Part shown: positions 32,014 to 40,874 of the stretch, piece by piece
Layout: every line of letters starts with the position of its first letter
Numbering within the stretch: the stretch's first letter is position 1
NCBI RefSeq assembly: GCF_001905545.1
Contig: NZ_LIPD01000009.1
Coordinates: 62,001-126,000, forward strand
DNA length: 64,000 bases
Origin: Streptomyces sp. CB02056
GTDB lineage: Bacteria > Actinomycetota > Actinomycetes > Streptomycetales > Streptomycetaceae
Direction of reading: 5' to 3'
Position numbers and translations under genes: made by a program
Notes under the pieces: model-generated
What the model was told of the DNA's origin: nothing
Seen by the model: only the letters and a program-made list of their open reading frames with translations
Databases searched by the model: none

Positions 32014-34979
32014 TGCTGGACACCCCCGACGCGGTGATGGCCGCGCTGCGCGAGAACGACGCCCGCCCGTACGGCCGGACCAGGACCGTCACCGCCGAGG
32101 AACTCGTCGACGCCGCCGAGCAGTTCGACGACACCGGCGTCCTCTCGATGGCCCTGCTGGAACTGATGGAGGCCTACGAGTACGACGGCGAGCGCGGCAA
32201 GGGCCCGGTCGTCTTCGCCCGCGTCCTCAGGCTCTGGGACACCGACCCGGACGGCTTCGGCGAGTGGGCCCGGCAGCAGGTGCTCTGGCGCTTCAAGTGG
32301 GTCGCCGACACGCTCAAGGACAACCCGGACGTCCCGCTCGCGGCGGTGCGGCGCTGGCACACCGAGCTGCGCGACCGCTACCGCGCGGCCGGCCAGGACC
32401 TCCAGCCGTACTACGCCCAGCGCTACCACCTGGCCGCGCACACCGGTATCGACGTGCAGGACGCCTACGAGCTGTGGGCGGCCCGCCCGCGCGCCGAGCT
32501 GAGCGACTGCCACGCCTGCGAGACCCGCGCCCGCGCCCGGCACCACCTCGCCGCCGGGGACGACGCCCGGGCCCTGGAGGCGCTCGCCCCGGTGCTGGAC
32601 GGCCGGAGCGGCTGCGAGCAGGAGCCCCACCTCAGCCAGGCCACGGCGCTGCTCGCGCAGCTGCGCCAGGGCCGGTCGGACGAGGCCCGCTCGGGCCACC
32701 TCGCCGGCTACCGCCACGCCCGCGGCAAGGCCTCGATGCTGAGCGCCGTCGGCCTGCACATCGAGTTCTGCGCGCTGTCCGGCAACGAGCCGCGCGGCCT
32801 GGAGCTGCTCGCCGAGAACCGCGCCCTGTTCGCGGTCACCGGCGATCCGGCCGCCCGGCTGGACTTCCTGACCGGAGCCGAGGTGCTGGTCGCCCGGCTC
32901 GCCCGGGCCGGCCACGGCGAGCTCGCGGTCAGCGGCCCGGTCGGCACCGCCTGGACGGTGGACTCCCTGCTCGCCCACCTGCGCGCCGAGGGCGACGCGC
33001 TGGCCGGCCGCTTCGACGCCCGCAACGGCACCGACGCGGTCGGCGCCGGGCGGCGCGCCCGGCTGGCCGTGGAGCCGCTGCTCGCCGAACCGCTGGCACT
33101 GGGCGTGCGGGCCGCCGCCGCTTCCGGGCTGTCGGCCGCCCCGGCGGCCGCGCCCGCGCCGCGCCGGACGGTCGAGGCGGAGCCGGAGGACTTCACCGCC
33201 CTGGTGCTGCGGGCCCGCGAGCTGGAGGTGCTCGGCCACCCGGATGCCGACCGGCTGTGGAAGCGGGTCGCCGAGCGCGCGGAGGCCGCGGACTTCGTCC
33301 ACCCGGAGAGCGCCGAGCTGGGCGGCCCCGAGCGGCTGCGCGCCGAACTCGCCGAGCAGCGGGCCCACGAGGCGCTCCAGCGGGACGCGTGCGAGGAGGG
33401 CAAGGCCGGGCTGCTGGCCGCCGCCGAGCTGTTCGAGCAGGCGGGGCTGGCCGGGTCGGCGCTGATGTGCCGGGCCCGGACGCTGATCGCGGACCTCGAC
33501 GAGGGCGACGAGGGCGCCGAGGGCGCCGAGGCCGAGGGCGCTGCGGACGGCGAGGGCGCCGGGCGCGGCGGCCGGCGGGCCGACTGGGCGGCGCTCGACG
33601 CGGCGCTGGCCCGGGCCGAGGAGCTGCGCGCCGGCGGCGAACTGGCCGACGACGACTACCTGATCGTGCTGCAGACCCGCGCCTACGCCGCCCACCACGA
33701 CCTCTCCGAGGTGCTGCCCGAGCCCGCCGCCGAGGTGACCGGGCGCTTCGAGGCGGCGGTCGGCGGCTACCGGCGGGCCGCCGTGGAGCTGGGCTCCGAG
33801 CGGCGGGCCGCCACCTCCCGGCAGTACACCGCCGACATCGCCGCCCGGCAGGGCCGGCTGGCCGAGGCGGAGGCCGAACTGCGCGAGGTGCTGGCCCAGT
33901 TGGACGCGGCCGAGCTGCCCTGGCACACCCCGCGGGTGCTCGGCCTGCTGGGCCAGGTGCTGCTGCAGGGCCACGAGCCGGGCCAGGCGGTCGAGGTCTT
34001 CCACCGGGCGCTGGCCGAGGCCGTGCGCTGGGGCGACGACTCCTACCCGTACGCGCCGACGTACATGATGCTCGGCCACTCCTGCCTCCAGGTGGGCGAC
34101 CTCGGCGGCGCGGTCCGCGCGCTGTCGGAGGCGGCCGCGCGCTACGACCGCAAGGGCGCCGAGGCGGTCGAGGAGGCCGCCCGGGTGCGCCTGCAACTGG
34201 CCGATGTGCTGCGCGACACCGGCCGGGCGGCGGACGCGGTGGCCGTCCTGGAGTCGGTGCTGCTGGACGCGTCGGCGGCGCGGCTGGACGTCCGGATGCT
34301 CGCCCAGGGCCGGCTGGACCTCGCCCGGGGCCTGTCCGACCTGGAGGAGCACCGGGACGCCGCCGAGGAGTACCTGCGGCTGGCCGACCTGGTGGCCGGG
34401 TGGGAGGACCAGGAGACCCACACCATGGTCGCCTGCGAGGCCACCCTGGCGCTCGCCCGGGCCGAGCGCTGGGACGCCGCCGAGGCGGCGCTGGCCCGCG
34501 CCCGCGAGGCGCACGGGAAGGCCCCGCAGGTGGACCAGCTGGCCGCCACCCTGCGGGAGCTGGCCCGGCTGACGACGCGGGAGAAGGGCGAGGAGGGGCT
34601 GGCGGCGGCGCTCGCCCTGCTGGCCGAGGCGGACGCGGTCGGCGAGGCGGCCGAGCGGTCCGGTGAGGAGTACAACTCCTGGTACCTGCGCGGTGGTTCG
34701 CACTACGAGCGGGCGCGTTCGCTGGCCGTCGCCGGGCGGCACGAGGAGGCGCTGGCCGAGGTCGAACGGGCCATCGCGGAGTACGAGGCGGGCGGGGTGC
34801 GGGCCGAGTCCCCGCGGGCGGAGGCCGTCCGGCTGGCCGCGCTGATCGAGGGCAGCGACCTGGGGCGTACCGACGCGGCGGTGGCCCGGCTGGCCGCCGG
34901 CATCGCGCGCTGCGAGGCGGCCGGGCTGCCGGAGGCGGCGGAGGTGCTGGCGGAGCTGCGGGAGCGGTTCGCGAACTGA
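32013..34979 (+). CDS. Large TPR-repeat protein coupled to HSP90
   Basis: 988 aa; the start overlaps the HSP90 stop (GTG 32010 or ATG 32013, same frame, strong GGAGGGGG upstream). Nearly all helical. The N-terminal third has AEELVDAAEQFDDTGVLSMALLELMEAYEYDG, a CHACE motif around residue 167 and helical hairpins with W/Y-rich pairs. The C-terminal ~450 residues carry regular TPR units (AEAELREVLAQLDAAELPWHTPRVLGLLGQVLLQG; AVEVFHRALAEAVRWGDD; GGAVRALSEAAARYDRKG). A low-complexity Glu/Gly/Ala insert lies near residue 500. TPRs bind HSP90 or clients in eukaryotes; here co-translation with an HSP90 makes a partner role the best inference. Confidence 0.85.
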   Translation: MLDTPDAVMAALRENDARPYGRTRTVTAEELVDAAEQFDDTGVLSMALLELMEAYEYDGERGKGPVVFARVLRLWDTDPDGFGEWARQQVLWRFKWVADTLKDNPDVPLAAVRRWHTELRDRYRAAGQDLQPYYAQRYHLAAHTGIDVQDAYELWAARPRAELSDCHACETRARARHHLAAGDDARALEALAPVLDGRSGCEQEPHLSQATALLAQLRQGRSDEARSGHLAGYRHARGKASMLSAVGLHIEFCALSGNEPRGLELLAENRALFAVTGDPAARLDFLTGAEVLVARLARAGHGELAVSGPVGTAWTVDSLLAHLRAEGDALAGRFDARNGTDAVGAGRRARLAVEPLLAEPLALGVRAAAASGLSAAPAAAPAPRRTVEAEPEDFTALVLRARELEVLGHPDADRLWKRVAERAEAADFVHPESAELGGPERLRAELAEQRAHEALQRDACEEGKAGLLAAAELFEQAGLAGSALMCRARTLIADLDEGDEGAEGAEAEGAADGEGAGRGGRRADWAALDAALARAEELRAGGELADDDYLIVLQTRAYAAHHDLSEVLPEPAAEVTGRFEAAVGGYRRAAVELGSERRAATSRQYTADIAARQGRLAEAEAELREVLAQLDAAELPWHTPRVLGLLGQVLLQGHEPGQAVEVFHRALAEAVRWGDDSYPYAPTYMMLGHSCLQVGDLGGAVRALSEAAARYDRKGAEAVEEAARVRLQLADVLRDTGRAADAVAVLESVLLDASAARLDVRMLAQGRLDLARGLSDLEEHRDAAEEYLRLADLVAGWEDQETHTMVACEATLALARAERWDAAEAALARAREAHGKAPQVDQLAATLRELARLTTREKGEEGLAAALALLAEADAVGEAAERSGEEYNSWYLRGGSHYERARSLAVAGRHEEALAEVERAIAEYEAGGVRAESPRAEAVRLAALIEGSDLGRTDAAVARLAAGIARCEAAGLPEAAEVLAELRERFAN

Positions 34980-35020
34980 CCGGCGGGGGGCGGGCGTTCA
35001 TGGCGCCCGCCCCCCACCGG
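34980..35020. terminator. Bidirectional hairpin between convergent TPR and chitinase genes
   Basis: 17-bp stem (34980-34996 / 35004-35020) with one G-U wobble and a 7-base loop, starting at the base after the TPR stop and ending 19 bp before the chitinase stop. Confidence 0.85.
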
Positions 35021-35038
35021 TGGTCGCCGGTACGGCCG

Positions 35039-36358
35039 TCAGCAGGGCCCGTCGTCGGCCCAGACGCCCCACTGGCCACTGGCGCTCGGCACCTCGTTCA
35101 GCGTCCACCACTTGGCGTGGTAGGCGTGCCCGTTGTACGAGACCTTGGCGCCGCCGTTGTACGTGGTGCTCGCGCTCCACGCCGGGGCGGCGCAGCTGCC
35201 CGGGGTGGTCGGCGGCGTGGTCGGGGGAGTCGTCGGCGGGGTGGTGGGCGGGGTGGTGGGCGGCGTGGTGGGCGGGGTCGCCCCGGCGAACTTCACCGTG
35301 AACCTGGTGAAGTCCCAGTCGTTCTGCACCACGCTGGAGCAGGAGCCGGACAGCCCCGGGTCGACGTTGCCCGCGCACTGGCGGTCCCGGTTGACCGACC
35401 AGTAGGTGTACCGGGCCAGGCCGTGCGCGGTGGCGAAGTCCAGCACGGTCTGGAAGTCGGACTGGTGGAAGTACTCGGCGGCGTCGGTGCGGCCGTTCAT
35501 CATCGACACGCCCTCGTGGGCGTAGGCGGTGGCCTCGTTCCAGCCGAAGGTGGTCTGCAGGATCTGGTTGAACTTCACCAGCGCGTCGGTCTGTGCCGCG
35601 GCGCCGCTGAAGCCGCCGTCGAACGGCATGATCGAGTAGTTGTCGGGCGTGAAGCCCTGCGACTTGGCCTCGTTGAGCATCTGGGTGCCGAACCAGCCGG
35701 TGCCCGCGTTGGTGCCGGCGGTGGTGATCGAGACGTACAGGCCGGGGTTGTTCTGCTGGAGGATCCGCGCCGCGCCGATCTCGTTGTGGATGGCCGCGGT
35801 GTTCTCGTACTCCGGCTCCTCCAGGTCGAAGTCGATCGCCTTGAGGCCGTACTTGGTGATCACCTTCTGGTACCCGGCGGCGGTCGCCTCGGGGGTGCCG
35901 CAGACCTGGCCCAGCTTGGTGCCGCCGTACCCGCCGACCGACACCGAGACGTCCCCGCCCTTGCCGCGGACGGTCTGGATGACGCTCGGCATGGTGGTGT
36001 CGGTGTCGATCGGGGAGGTGCCGCCCCAGGCGGGCGAACAGCTGCTGCCCTGGGCCAGGATGAACGCCAGCTGGAAGGCCTTCTGGCCGGTGGCGTCCAT
36101 GACGGCGGCGGCGTCCGGCGGGCTGTTGTCCTCGGGCATCAGGTACGGCGCCGAGGCGTACCAGTTGCTGCCGAGCCCTCCGGCGGCCCCGGCGGCCCCG
36201 GTGCCGGTGGTGCCGGTGGTGTCCGCGGCGGCGGAGCCGGTGCCGGCCAGGGCGGCGACGCCGCCGGCGACCAGGCCGAGCGCGGCGGCCACGGCGAGTA
36301 CGGCGCGGCGCCTGAAGGGGGGACGTGCGGTGTGCTGTGGGGGAAGAGCGCGTTCCAT
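35039..36358 (-). CDS. Secreted GH18 chitinase with C-terminal chitin-binding module
   Basis: 439 aa. A Tat/Sec-type signal (RRRAVLAVAAALGLVAGGVAALAG) and an AxA-like cleavage region are followed by a GH18 catalytic domain (~65-330). SVSVGGYGG forms the substrate-binding strand, and the catalytic DxDxE motif is IDFDLEE (~195). A (PPTT)n linker encoded by 12-bp repeats comes next, then a CBM5/12-like module (CAAPAWSASTTYNGGAKVSYNGHAYHAKWWT) with exposed aromatic residues. The enzyme hydrolyses beta-1,4 GlcNAc linkages of chitin outside the cell. A DasR-like operator lies 114 bp upstream of the start, consistent with N-acetylglucosamine control. Confidence 0.93.
   Translation of the reverse strand: MERALPPQHTARPPFRRRAVLAVAAALGLVAGGVAALAGTGSAAADTTGTTGTGAAGAAGGLGSNWYASAPYLMPEDNSPPDAAAVMDATGQKAFQLAFILAQGSSCSPAWGGTSPIDTDTTMPSVIQTVRGKGGDVSVSVGGYGGTKLGQVCGTPEATAAGYQKVITKYGLKAIDFDLEEPEYENTAAIHNEIGAARILQQNNPGLYVSITTAGTNAGTGWFGTQMLNEAKSQGFTPDNYSIMPFDGGFSGAAAQTDALVKFNQILQTTFGWNEATAYAHEGVSMMNGRTDAAEYFHQSDFQTVLDFATAHGLARYTYWSVNRDRQCAGNVDPGLSGSCSSVVQNDWDFTRFTVKFAGATPPTTPPTTPPTTPPTTPPTTPPTTPGSCAAPAWSASTTYNGGAKVSYNGHAYHAKWWTLNEVPSASGQWGVWADDGPC
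35203..35280 (-). repeat. Imperfect 12-bp repeats encoding the PPTT linker
   Basis: About six consecutive 12-bp units (GTGGTGGGCGGG-like on the + strand) inside the chitinase gene, giving the flexible Pro/Thr linker between catalytic and binding modules. Synonymous variation among units shows selection at protein level. Confidence 0.85.
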
Positions 36359-36471
36359 CGGAAGCCTTTCCAGGACACGGCAGTGGGGGAGGCGGGCCTG
36401 CTCACGCCGGGTGCGGGGGTGGCGTGGCGGCCGAACGGGCCTGCGGCGGCGGGTGGTTGCCGAAGGTCCTC

Positions 36472-36487
36472 ACTGGTATAGACCTGT
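36472..36487. promoter_or_regulatory. Probable DasR operator (dre) of the chitinase
   Basis: ACTGGTATAGACCTGT matches the 16-bp DasR-responsive element ACTGGTCTAGACCAGT at 14 of 16 positions, and contains TGGTATAGACCT, close to the 12-bp repeat of Streptomyces chitinase promoters. It lies 114 bp upstream of the chitinase ATG and 68 bp beyond the end of the adjacent lysR gene. DasR represses chitin genes until a GlcNAc-derived signal releases it. Confidence 0.8.
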
Positions 36488-36554
36488 CAGGGAAGGGCGG
36501 TCAACCCCAAAGAGGTCAAGGCGCACCGGTCGGCCGACGGGCCCTGGAGTCGGC

Positions 36555-37460
36555 TCACCGGGACGGAACTCCGGCCGCCGCCCCGGCCACCACTCCCGGC
36601 GCCATCCCCGCCAGCAGCGAGCCGACCGCCGGGGACCACGGGCGGCCGGTCGGCCCGGTCAGCGACAGCGTCCGGTGGACGGCGGGCCGGATCGGGACCA
36701 GCACGCAGTCGGCCGGGAGCATGGTCAGCGCCAGCGCGGGCATCACCGAGACCCCGACGCCCGCGTGCACCATGCCGATCAGGCTGTTCAGGTCGCGGAT
36801 CCGGTGCCGGGGCGTGAAGCGGGTGCCGGCCCGCCGGTAGGCCTCGCGGATGTGGCGCTCGCAGCCGCCCTCCGAGAGCAGGAAGTCGTCGTCCTCCAAC
36901 TCGGCCACATGGACGGTCGGTTGGCCGGCGAGCGGGTGGTCGCGGCGGAGCAGCGCGTGCATCGAGTCGGCGCCGAGCGAGACCGCCCCGGGCGGCAGCG
37001 GCCCGGCGTCCACCAGGACGGCGGCGTCCACCGTGCCCGCCTCCAGCCAGGCCGCCAGCTCGTCGTCCTCGCCCTCGAAGACCCGGACGGTCACCTGCGG
37101 GTAGGCCGCCCGCCAGTCCTTGAGCAGCCCGGGCAGCAGCGCCTGGCAGACGGTGGTCGGCGCCGCCAGCCGTACGGTGCCGGTCGGGCCGCCGGAGTGC
37201 CGGGTGGCGATCGCGCGGACGGCGGCGGCCGAGGCGACGGCGGTCCGGGCGTGCGGCAGGACCTGCTCGCCCAGCGGGGTGGGCCGGCACGGGCTGCCGC
37301 GCCACAGCACGGGGGCGCCGAGGCTGCGCTCCAGCGCGGCGACGGCGTGCGAGACCGCGGACTGGCTGATGCCGAGCTCGTCGGCGGCCGCGCTGAAGCC
37401 GCCGGTGTCGGCGACCGCGACCAGTGCCCTGAGCTGGGCCAGATTGACGTCCGGGGTCAT
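36555..37460 (-). CDS. LysR-family regulator divergent from an EamA transporter
   Basis: 301 aa, ATG with GAGGAAG upstream. The HTH is NLAQLRALVAVADTGGFSAAADELGISQSAVSHAVAALERSL, followed by an effector domain with TGTVRLAAPTTVCQALLPGLL and GVSVMPALALTMLP. It is divergent from an EamA-family exporter (37564), with ~100 bp between. LysR proteins usually regulate the divergent neighbour, so it probably senses a metabolite exported by that carrier. Confidence 0.9.
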   Translation of the reverse strand: MTPDVNLAQLRALVAVADTGGFSAAADELGISQSAVSHAVAALERSLGAPVLWRGSPCRPTPLGEQVLPHARTAVASAAAVRAIATRHSGGPTGTVRLAAPTTVCQALLPGLLKDWRAAYPQVTVRVFEGEDDELAAWLEAGTVDAAVLVDAGPLPPGAVSLGADSMHALLRRDHPLAGQPTVHVAELEDDDFLLSEGGCERHIREAYRRAGTRFTPRHRIRDLNSLIGMVHAGVGVSVMPALALTMLPADCVLVPIRPAVHRTLSLTGPTGRPWSPAVGSLLAGMAPGVVAGAAAGVPSR

Positions 37461-37563
37461 GAGACTTCCTCATCACGAGTGCACTGCCACTTGTTGGACT
37501 CATGCTGCGGCGCCGGGCCACGCTCTGTCCAGAAGACGCGACGGGAGGACGGAGGTGGTCGGG

Positions 37564-38475
37564 GTGAGGCGCTGGTTGCCGGGCTTCGTGGCACTGTCGG
37601 CGATCTGGGGCGCGAGCTTCGCCCTGATCAAGGTGGCGGTCGAGGCGGGCGTGCCGCCGCTGTGGGTGGCGCTGTGGCGCTGCCTGCTCGGCGCCACCAC
37701 GCTGTGGGCGGTGCTGCTGCTGCGCGGCGAGCGGGCCCCGCGCGACCGGGCGCTGTGGGGGCACTCGGCGATGGTCGCGGTGCTGCTCAACAGCGTGCCG
37801 TTCACCCTCTTCTCCTTCGGGGAGACCAGGGTCAGCTCGGTGCTCGCCGGGGTGATGAACGCGACCACCCCGCTGTTCACCCTGCTGTTCGCGGTGCTGA
37901 CCGTCCCCGAGGAGCGCCGCCCGGGCACCCGCCGGCTGGCCGGTCTCGGGCTCGGCTTCGTCGGTGTGCTCACCGTGCTCGGGGTCTGGCACGGCCTGGG
38001 CACCGGTGCGACCGCCGGTGCGCTGGCCTGCCTGGCCGCCGCCTGCTGCTACGGCGCGGGCTTCGCCTACCTGCGCCGCTTCCTGTCCGGCCGCCCGGAG
38101 TCGGTGACCACCCTCTCCACGCTCCAGATCACCTGCGCCACGGTGGAGTTGGCCCTGGTGGCGCCGTTCGCCGCGGGCCTCCCGCGCTGGCCGGGCGCCG
38201 CCGCGGCCGGCGCGCTGCTGGTGCTCGGCGCGCTCGGCACGGGCGTGGCCTACCTGCTCAACCTGGCGCTGGTCCGCGGCGCCGGGGCGACGGTGGCCTC
38301 GGCCGTGACGTACGTGACGCCGCTGTGGTCCACCGCGCTCGGCGCGGCCTTCCTCGCCGAGCCGGTCGGCTGGAACGCCCTGGCCGGCGGCGCGTTGGTG
38401 GTCGCCGCCGTCGCGCTGACCAGGCCGCGCGCGGCCCGCGCCCGGGCCCCGAAGGACCGTCAGCCGGTCGGTTAG
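37564..38475 (+). CDS. EamA/DMT-family transporter
   Basis: 303 aa from GTG 37564 (GGAGG eight bases upstream; GTG 37555 also possible). Ten predicted membrane helices in two EamA repeats: FVALSAIWGASFALIKVAVEAGVPPLWVALWR opens the first, and the second begins near LACLAAACCYGAGFAYLRRF. Conserved TPLFTLLFAVL and TPLWSTALGAAFLAEP occupy equivalent places in each half. The family exports amino acids or other metabolites from the cytoplasm. Divergent LysR control is likely. Confidence 0.9.
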   Translation: MRRWLPGFVALSAIWGASFALIKVAVEAGVPPLWVALWRCLLGATTLWAVLLLRGERAPRDRALWGHSAMVAVLLNSVPFTLFSFGETRVSSVLAGVMNATTPLFTLLFAVLTVPEERRPGTRRLAGLGLGFVGVLTVLGVWHGLGTGATAGALACLAAACCYGAGFAYLRRFLSGRPESVTTLSTLQITCATVELALVAPFAAGLPRWPGAAAAGALLVLGALGTGVAYLLNLALVRGAGATVASAVTYVTPLWSTALGAAFLAEPVGWNALAGGALVVAAVALTRPRAARARAPKDRQPVG

Positions 38476-38476
38476 G

Positions 38477-39799
38477 GTGGACCGGGTGAACGAGGGGTCG
38501 GTGACGGACGGGGAGCGGCGGCCGACGTCCGTCCGCGAGGCGCTGCGGGCGCACCCGCTGCGCTTCCCGTTCACCCGCTGGGTGCCGCGCTGCTGGGCGT
38601 ACCTGCTCGGCGGGGCGCTGTTCGGGCCGGTGCTGCTGGTGGTCCTCGCGGTGCTGCTGGTGGTCGGTGCGGGCCTGTCGGTGGTCGGCCTCGGACTGCC
38701 GGTGCTGCTCGCCCTGGTGCTCGCGGGCATCCCCGCCGCCGGTGTGGCCCGGTGGCGGCTGCGGCTGGTCGAGCCGGTCCCGCCGCCCGACCCGCACCGC
38801 AGCCTGCCCGGGGCCGGCCGCCGGGCCCGTGTCCGCACCCGGCTGCGCGAGCGGGCCACCTGGCGTGAACTCGCCCACGCCGGGCTCACCTCGACCGTGC
38901 TGGCCGCCGCCTCGCTGGGCTTCACCGCGCTGCTGGTGATCTCCGGCGCGTTCACGGTCTCCCCGCTGGTGGTCTGGGCGCTCGCCCCGGAGACCGTGAT
39001 GCTCGTCCCCGGGCGCGCCGTCGCCGGGCCGTTCGCCGCCCTGCCGTTCACCGCCGCCGGACTGGCCGGCCTGCTGCTCTGCGCGTACGCCGGGGCGCTG
39101 CTGGTCCGGGCCGAGGTCGCGCTGGCCCGCTTCCTGCTCGGGCCCCGGGAGGACGACCTCGGCCACCAGGTGCTCGAACTCACCCGCTCCCGGGCCCGGT
39201 TGGCCGACGCCTTCGAGGCCGAGCGGCGCCGGATCGAGCGCGACCTGCACGACGGCGCGCAGCAGCAGCTGGTCGCGCTCAGCATGACCCTCGGGCTCGC
39301 CGAGTACGAGCTGCGCGACCGGGACGGCCGGGCGGCGGAGCTCGTCACCCGGGCGCGCGGCGAGGCCCGGCAGGCGCTGGAGCAGCTGCGCGGGCTGGTG
39401 CGCGGCATCCACCCGCAGGTGCTCACCGACCACGGGCTCGCCGCCGCCGTCGACGAGGTCGCGCAGCGCCACCCGATCCCGGTGGCCACCGACATCGAGC
39501 TCCCGGAGCGGCTGCCCGCCCCGGTGGAGACCACCGCCTACTTCACCGTCACCGAGGCGCTCACCAACGCCGCCAAGCACAGCGGCGCCACCGCGATCAC
39601 CGTCCACGGGCGGCTCGCGGGCGGCCGGCTGGTCGTCCAGGTGACCGACGACGGCCGGGGCGGGGCGGACCCGGCCGCCGGGGCCGGGCTGGCGGGACTC
39701 GCCGACCGGGTGGCACTGCTGAGAGGACGGTTGATGGTGACGAGCCCGACGGGCGGCCCGACGACGCTGCGGCTGGAGGTCCCGTGCTCCGGGTCGTGA
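38477..39799 (+). CDS. Two-component sensor histidine kinase (HisKA_3/NarX type)
   Basis: 440 aa if started at GTG 38477; GTGs at 38486 and 38501 are alternatives and none has a strong ribosome-binding site. About four membrane helices form an N-terminal sensor domain (~40-210). The dimerisation/phospho-acceptor motif is RRRIERDLHDGAQQQLVAL (His ~260), followed by the ATPase lid region TEALTNAAKHSGATAITV, DDGRGG and GLAGLADRVALLRGRL. The kinase overlaps its cognate response regulator by 16 bp. Typical of streptomycete cell-envelope-stress-type systems; signal unknown. Confidence 0.92.
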   Translation: MDRVNEGSVTDGERRPTSVREALRAHPLRFPFTRWVPRCWAYLLGGALFGPVLLVVLAVLLVVGAGLSVVGLGLPVLLALVLAGIPAAGVARWRLRLVEPVPPPDPHRSLPGAGRRARVRTRLRERATWRELAHAGLTSTVLAAASLGFTALLVISGAFTVSPLVVWALAPETVMLVPGRAVAGPFAALPFTAAGLAGLLLCAYAGALLVRAEVALARFLLGPREDDLGHQVLELTRSRARLADAFEAERRRIERDLHDGAQQQLVALSMTLGLAEYELRDRDGRAAELVTRARGEARQALEQLRGLVRGIHPQVLTDHGLAAAVDEVAQRHPIPVATDIELPERLPAPVETTAYFTVTEALTNAAKHSGATAITVHGRLAGGRLVVQVTDDGRGGADPAAGAGLAGLADRVALLRGRLMVTSPTGGPTTLRLEVPCSGS

Positions 39800-40440
39800 T
39801 CGCCGAGGATGCGGTGCTGCTGCGCGCCGGACTGGTCGAACTCCTCACCCTCGGCGGCCACCGGGTGACCGCCGCCGTCGGCGACGCGGAGGCGCTGGCC
39901 GCGGCCGTCGACGCCGAGCGGCCGGACATCGTGGTCACCGACGTCCGGATGCCCCCCGACCACACCGACGAGGGCCTGCGCGCCGCCCTCGCCCTGCGCG
40001 AGCGCCACCCGGGCCTGCCCGTCCTGGTCCTCTCCCAGTACGTGGCCACCCCGTACGCGACCCGGCTGCTCGCCGCCGCCGGCGCCCAACCGGCCGGTCT
40101 GGGCTACCTGTTGAAGGACCGGGTCGGCGACGTCGCGGACTTCCTGGACGCGCTGCGGCGGGTCGCCGACGGGGAGACGCTGATCGACCCCGAGGTGGTC
40201 CGGGTGCTGCTGCGCGGCCGGTCCGCCGACCGCCCGCTGGCCCGGCTCACCCCGCGCGAGCGCGAGGTGCTGGCGCTGATGGCCGAGGGCCTCAACAACC
40301 AGGCCGTGGCAGGCCGGTTGAGCATCACCGAGGCCTCGGTGGTGAAGCACTGCGGGAACATCTTCATGAAGCTGGACCTGGACCCGACGGAGGGCAACCG
40401 GCGGGTCCTCGCGGTGCTGGCCCACCTGCGCGGGGAGTGA
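39784..40440 (+). CDS. NarL/FixJ-family response regulator
   Basis: 218 aa, GTG start inside the kinase gene (translational coupling). The receiver domain has acidic residues in VVIAEDAVLLRAGL, phospho-acceptor Asp ~54 in IVVTDVRMPP, and LLKD near residue 113. The C-terminal LuxR-type HTH is LTPREREVLALMAEGLNNQAVAGRLSITEASVVKHCGNIFMKLDL. It activates or represses target promoters after phosphorylation by the upstream kinase. No further gene is in the operon: 71 bp and a small hairpin (40471-40486) follow. Confidence 0.94.
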   Translation: MLRVVIAEDAVLLRAGLVELLTLGGHRVTAAVGDAEALAAAVDAERPDIVVTDVRMPPDHTDEGLRAALALRERHPGLPVLVLSQYVATPYATRLLAAAGAQPAGLGYLLKDRVGDVADFLDALRRVADGETLIDPEVVRVLLRGRSADRPLARLTPREREVLALMAEGLNNQAVAGRLSITEASVVKHCGNIFMKLDLDPTEGNRRVLAVLAHLRGE

Positions 40441-40511
40441 ACGGGCGGGCGCCGTACGGCTTTTGAGTGACGCCCTTGTCAGGGCGGCCGCGGTGCCGGA
40501 ACGATGGCGGC

Positions 40512-40874
40512 ATGGCGAGGACACGGGAACCGCAGAGCGCGATCGTCAACCGGATGCTCAAGGGCGAGGCGACCAGGGACGACACCACGACGGCCCAGAC
40601 CAACTTCCTGCTGTGGCTGCGGCAGGAGTGGGCCGGGGACGGGGACCAGGCGCTGGCGGCCTGCCAGGACGTGCTGACGGACGCCGGGGGCGAGGAGTGG
40701 CGAGCACTTCCGGAACGCGACCTGTCCGCCCACGTCTGGCTGTTCAGCTTCTCCTGCCCGAGCCGGGAGGACCTGCCGGGCCAGGCGCGGAACTGGGTGA
40801 CGGCGGTCGGCGCCAACGGCGGGGCGCCCGCGATCGCCCGGCTGGTCAGGCACCTGCGGGGGCAGCCGGAGTGA
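40512..40874 (+). CDS. Small helical protein, function unknown
   Basis: 120 aa from ATG 40512; no ribosome-binding site is visible, so the transcript may be leaderless. Mixed charged, Trp-rich sequence (NFLLWLRQEWAGDGDQALAACQDVL...LSAHVWLFSFSCPSREDLPGQARNWV) without signal or membrane segments. No family recognised. It converges on the glycosyltransferase gene and the two 3' ends overlap by 29 bp. Confidence 0.65.
   Translation: MARTREPQSAIVNRMLKGEATRDDTTTAQTNFLLWLRQEWAGDGDQALAACQDVLTDAGGEEWRALPERDLSAHVWLFSFSCPSREDLPGQARNWVTAVGANGGAPAIARLVRHLRGQPE

Noticed and set aside
31422..34742. 1106-codon minus-strand frame opposite the TPR gene
   Set aside because: Shadow frame; the plus strand has HSP90 and TPR signatures with overlapping stop and start.
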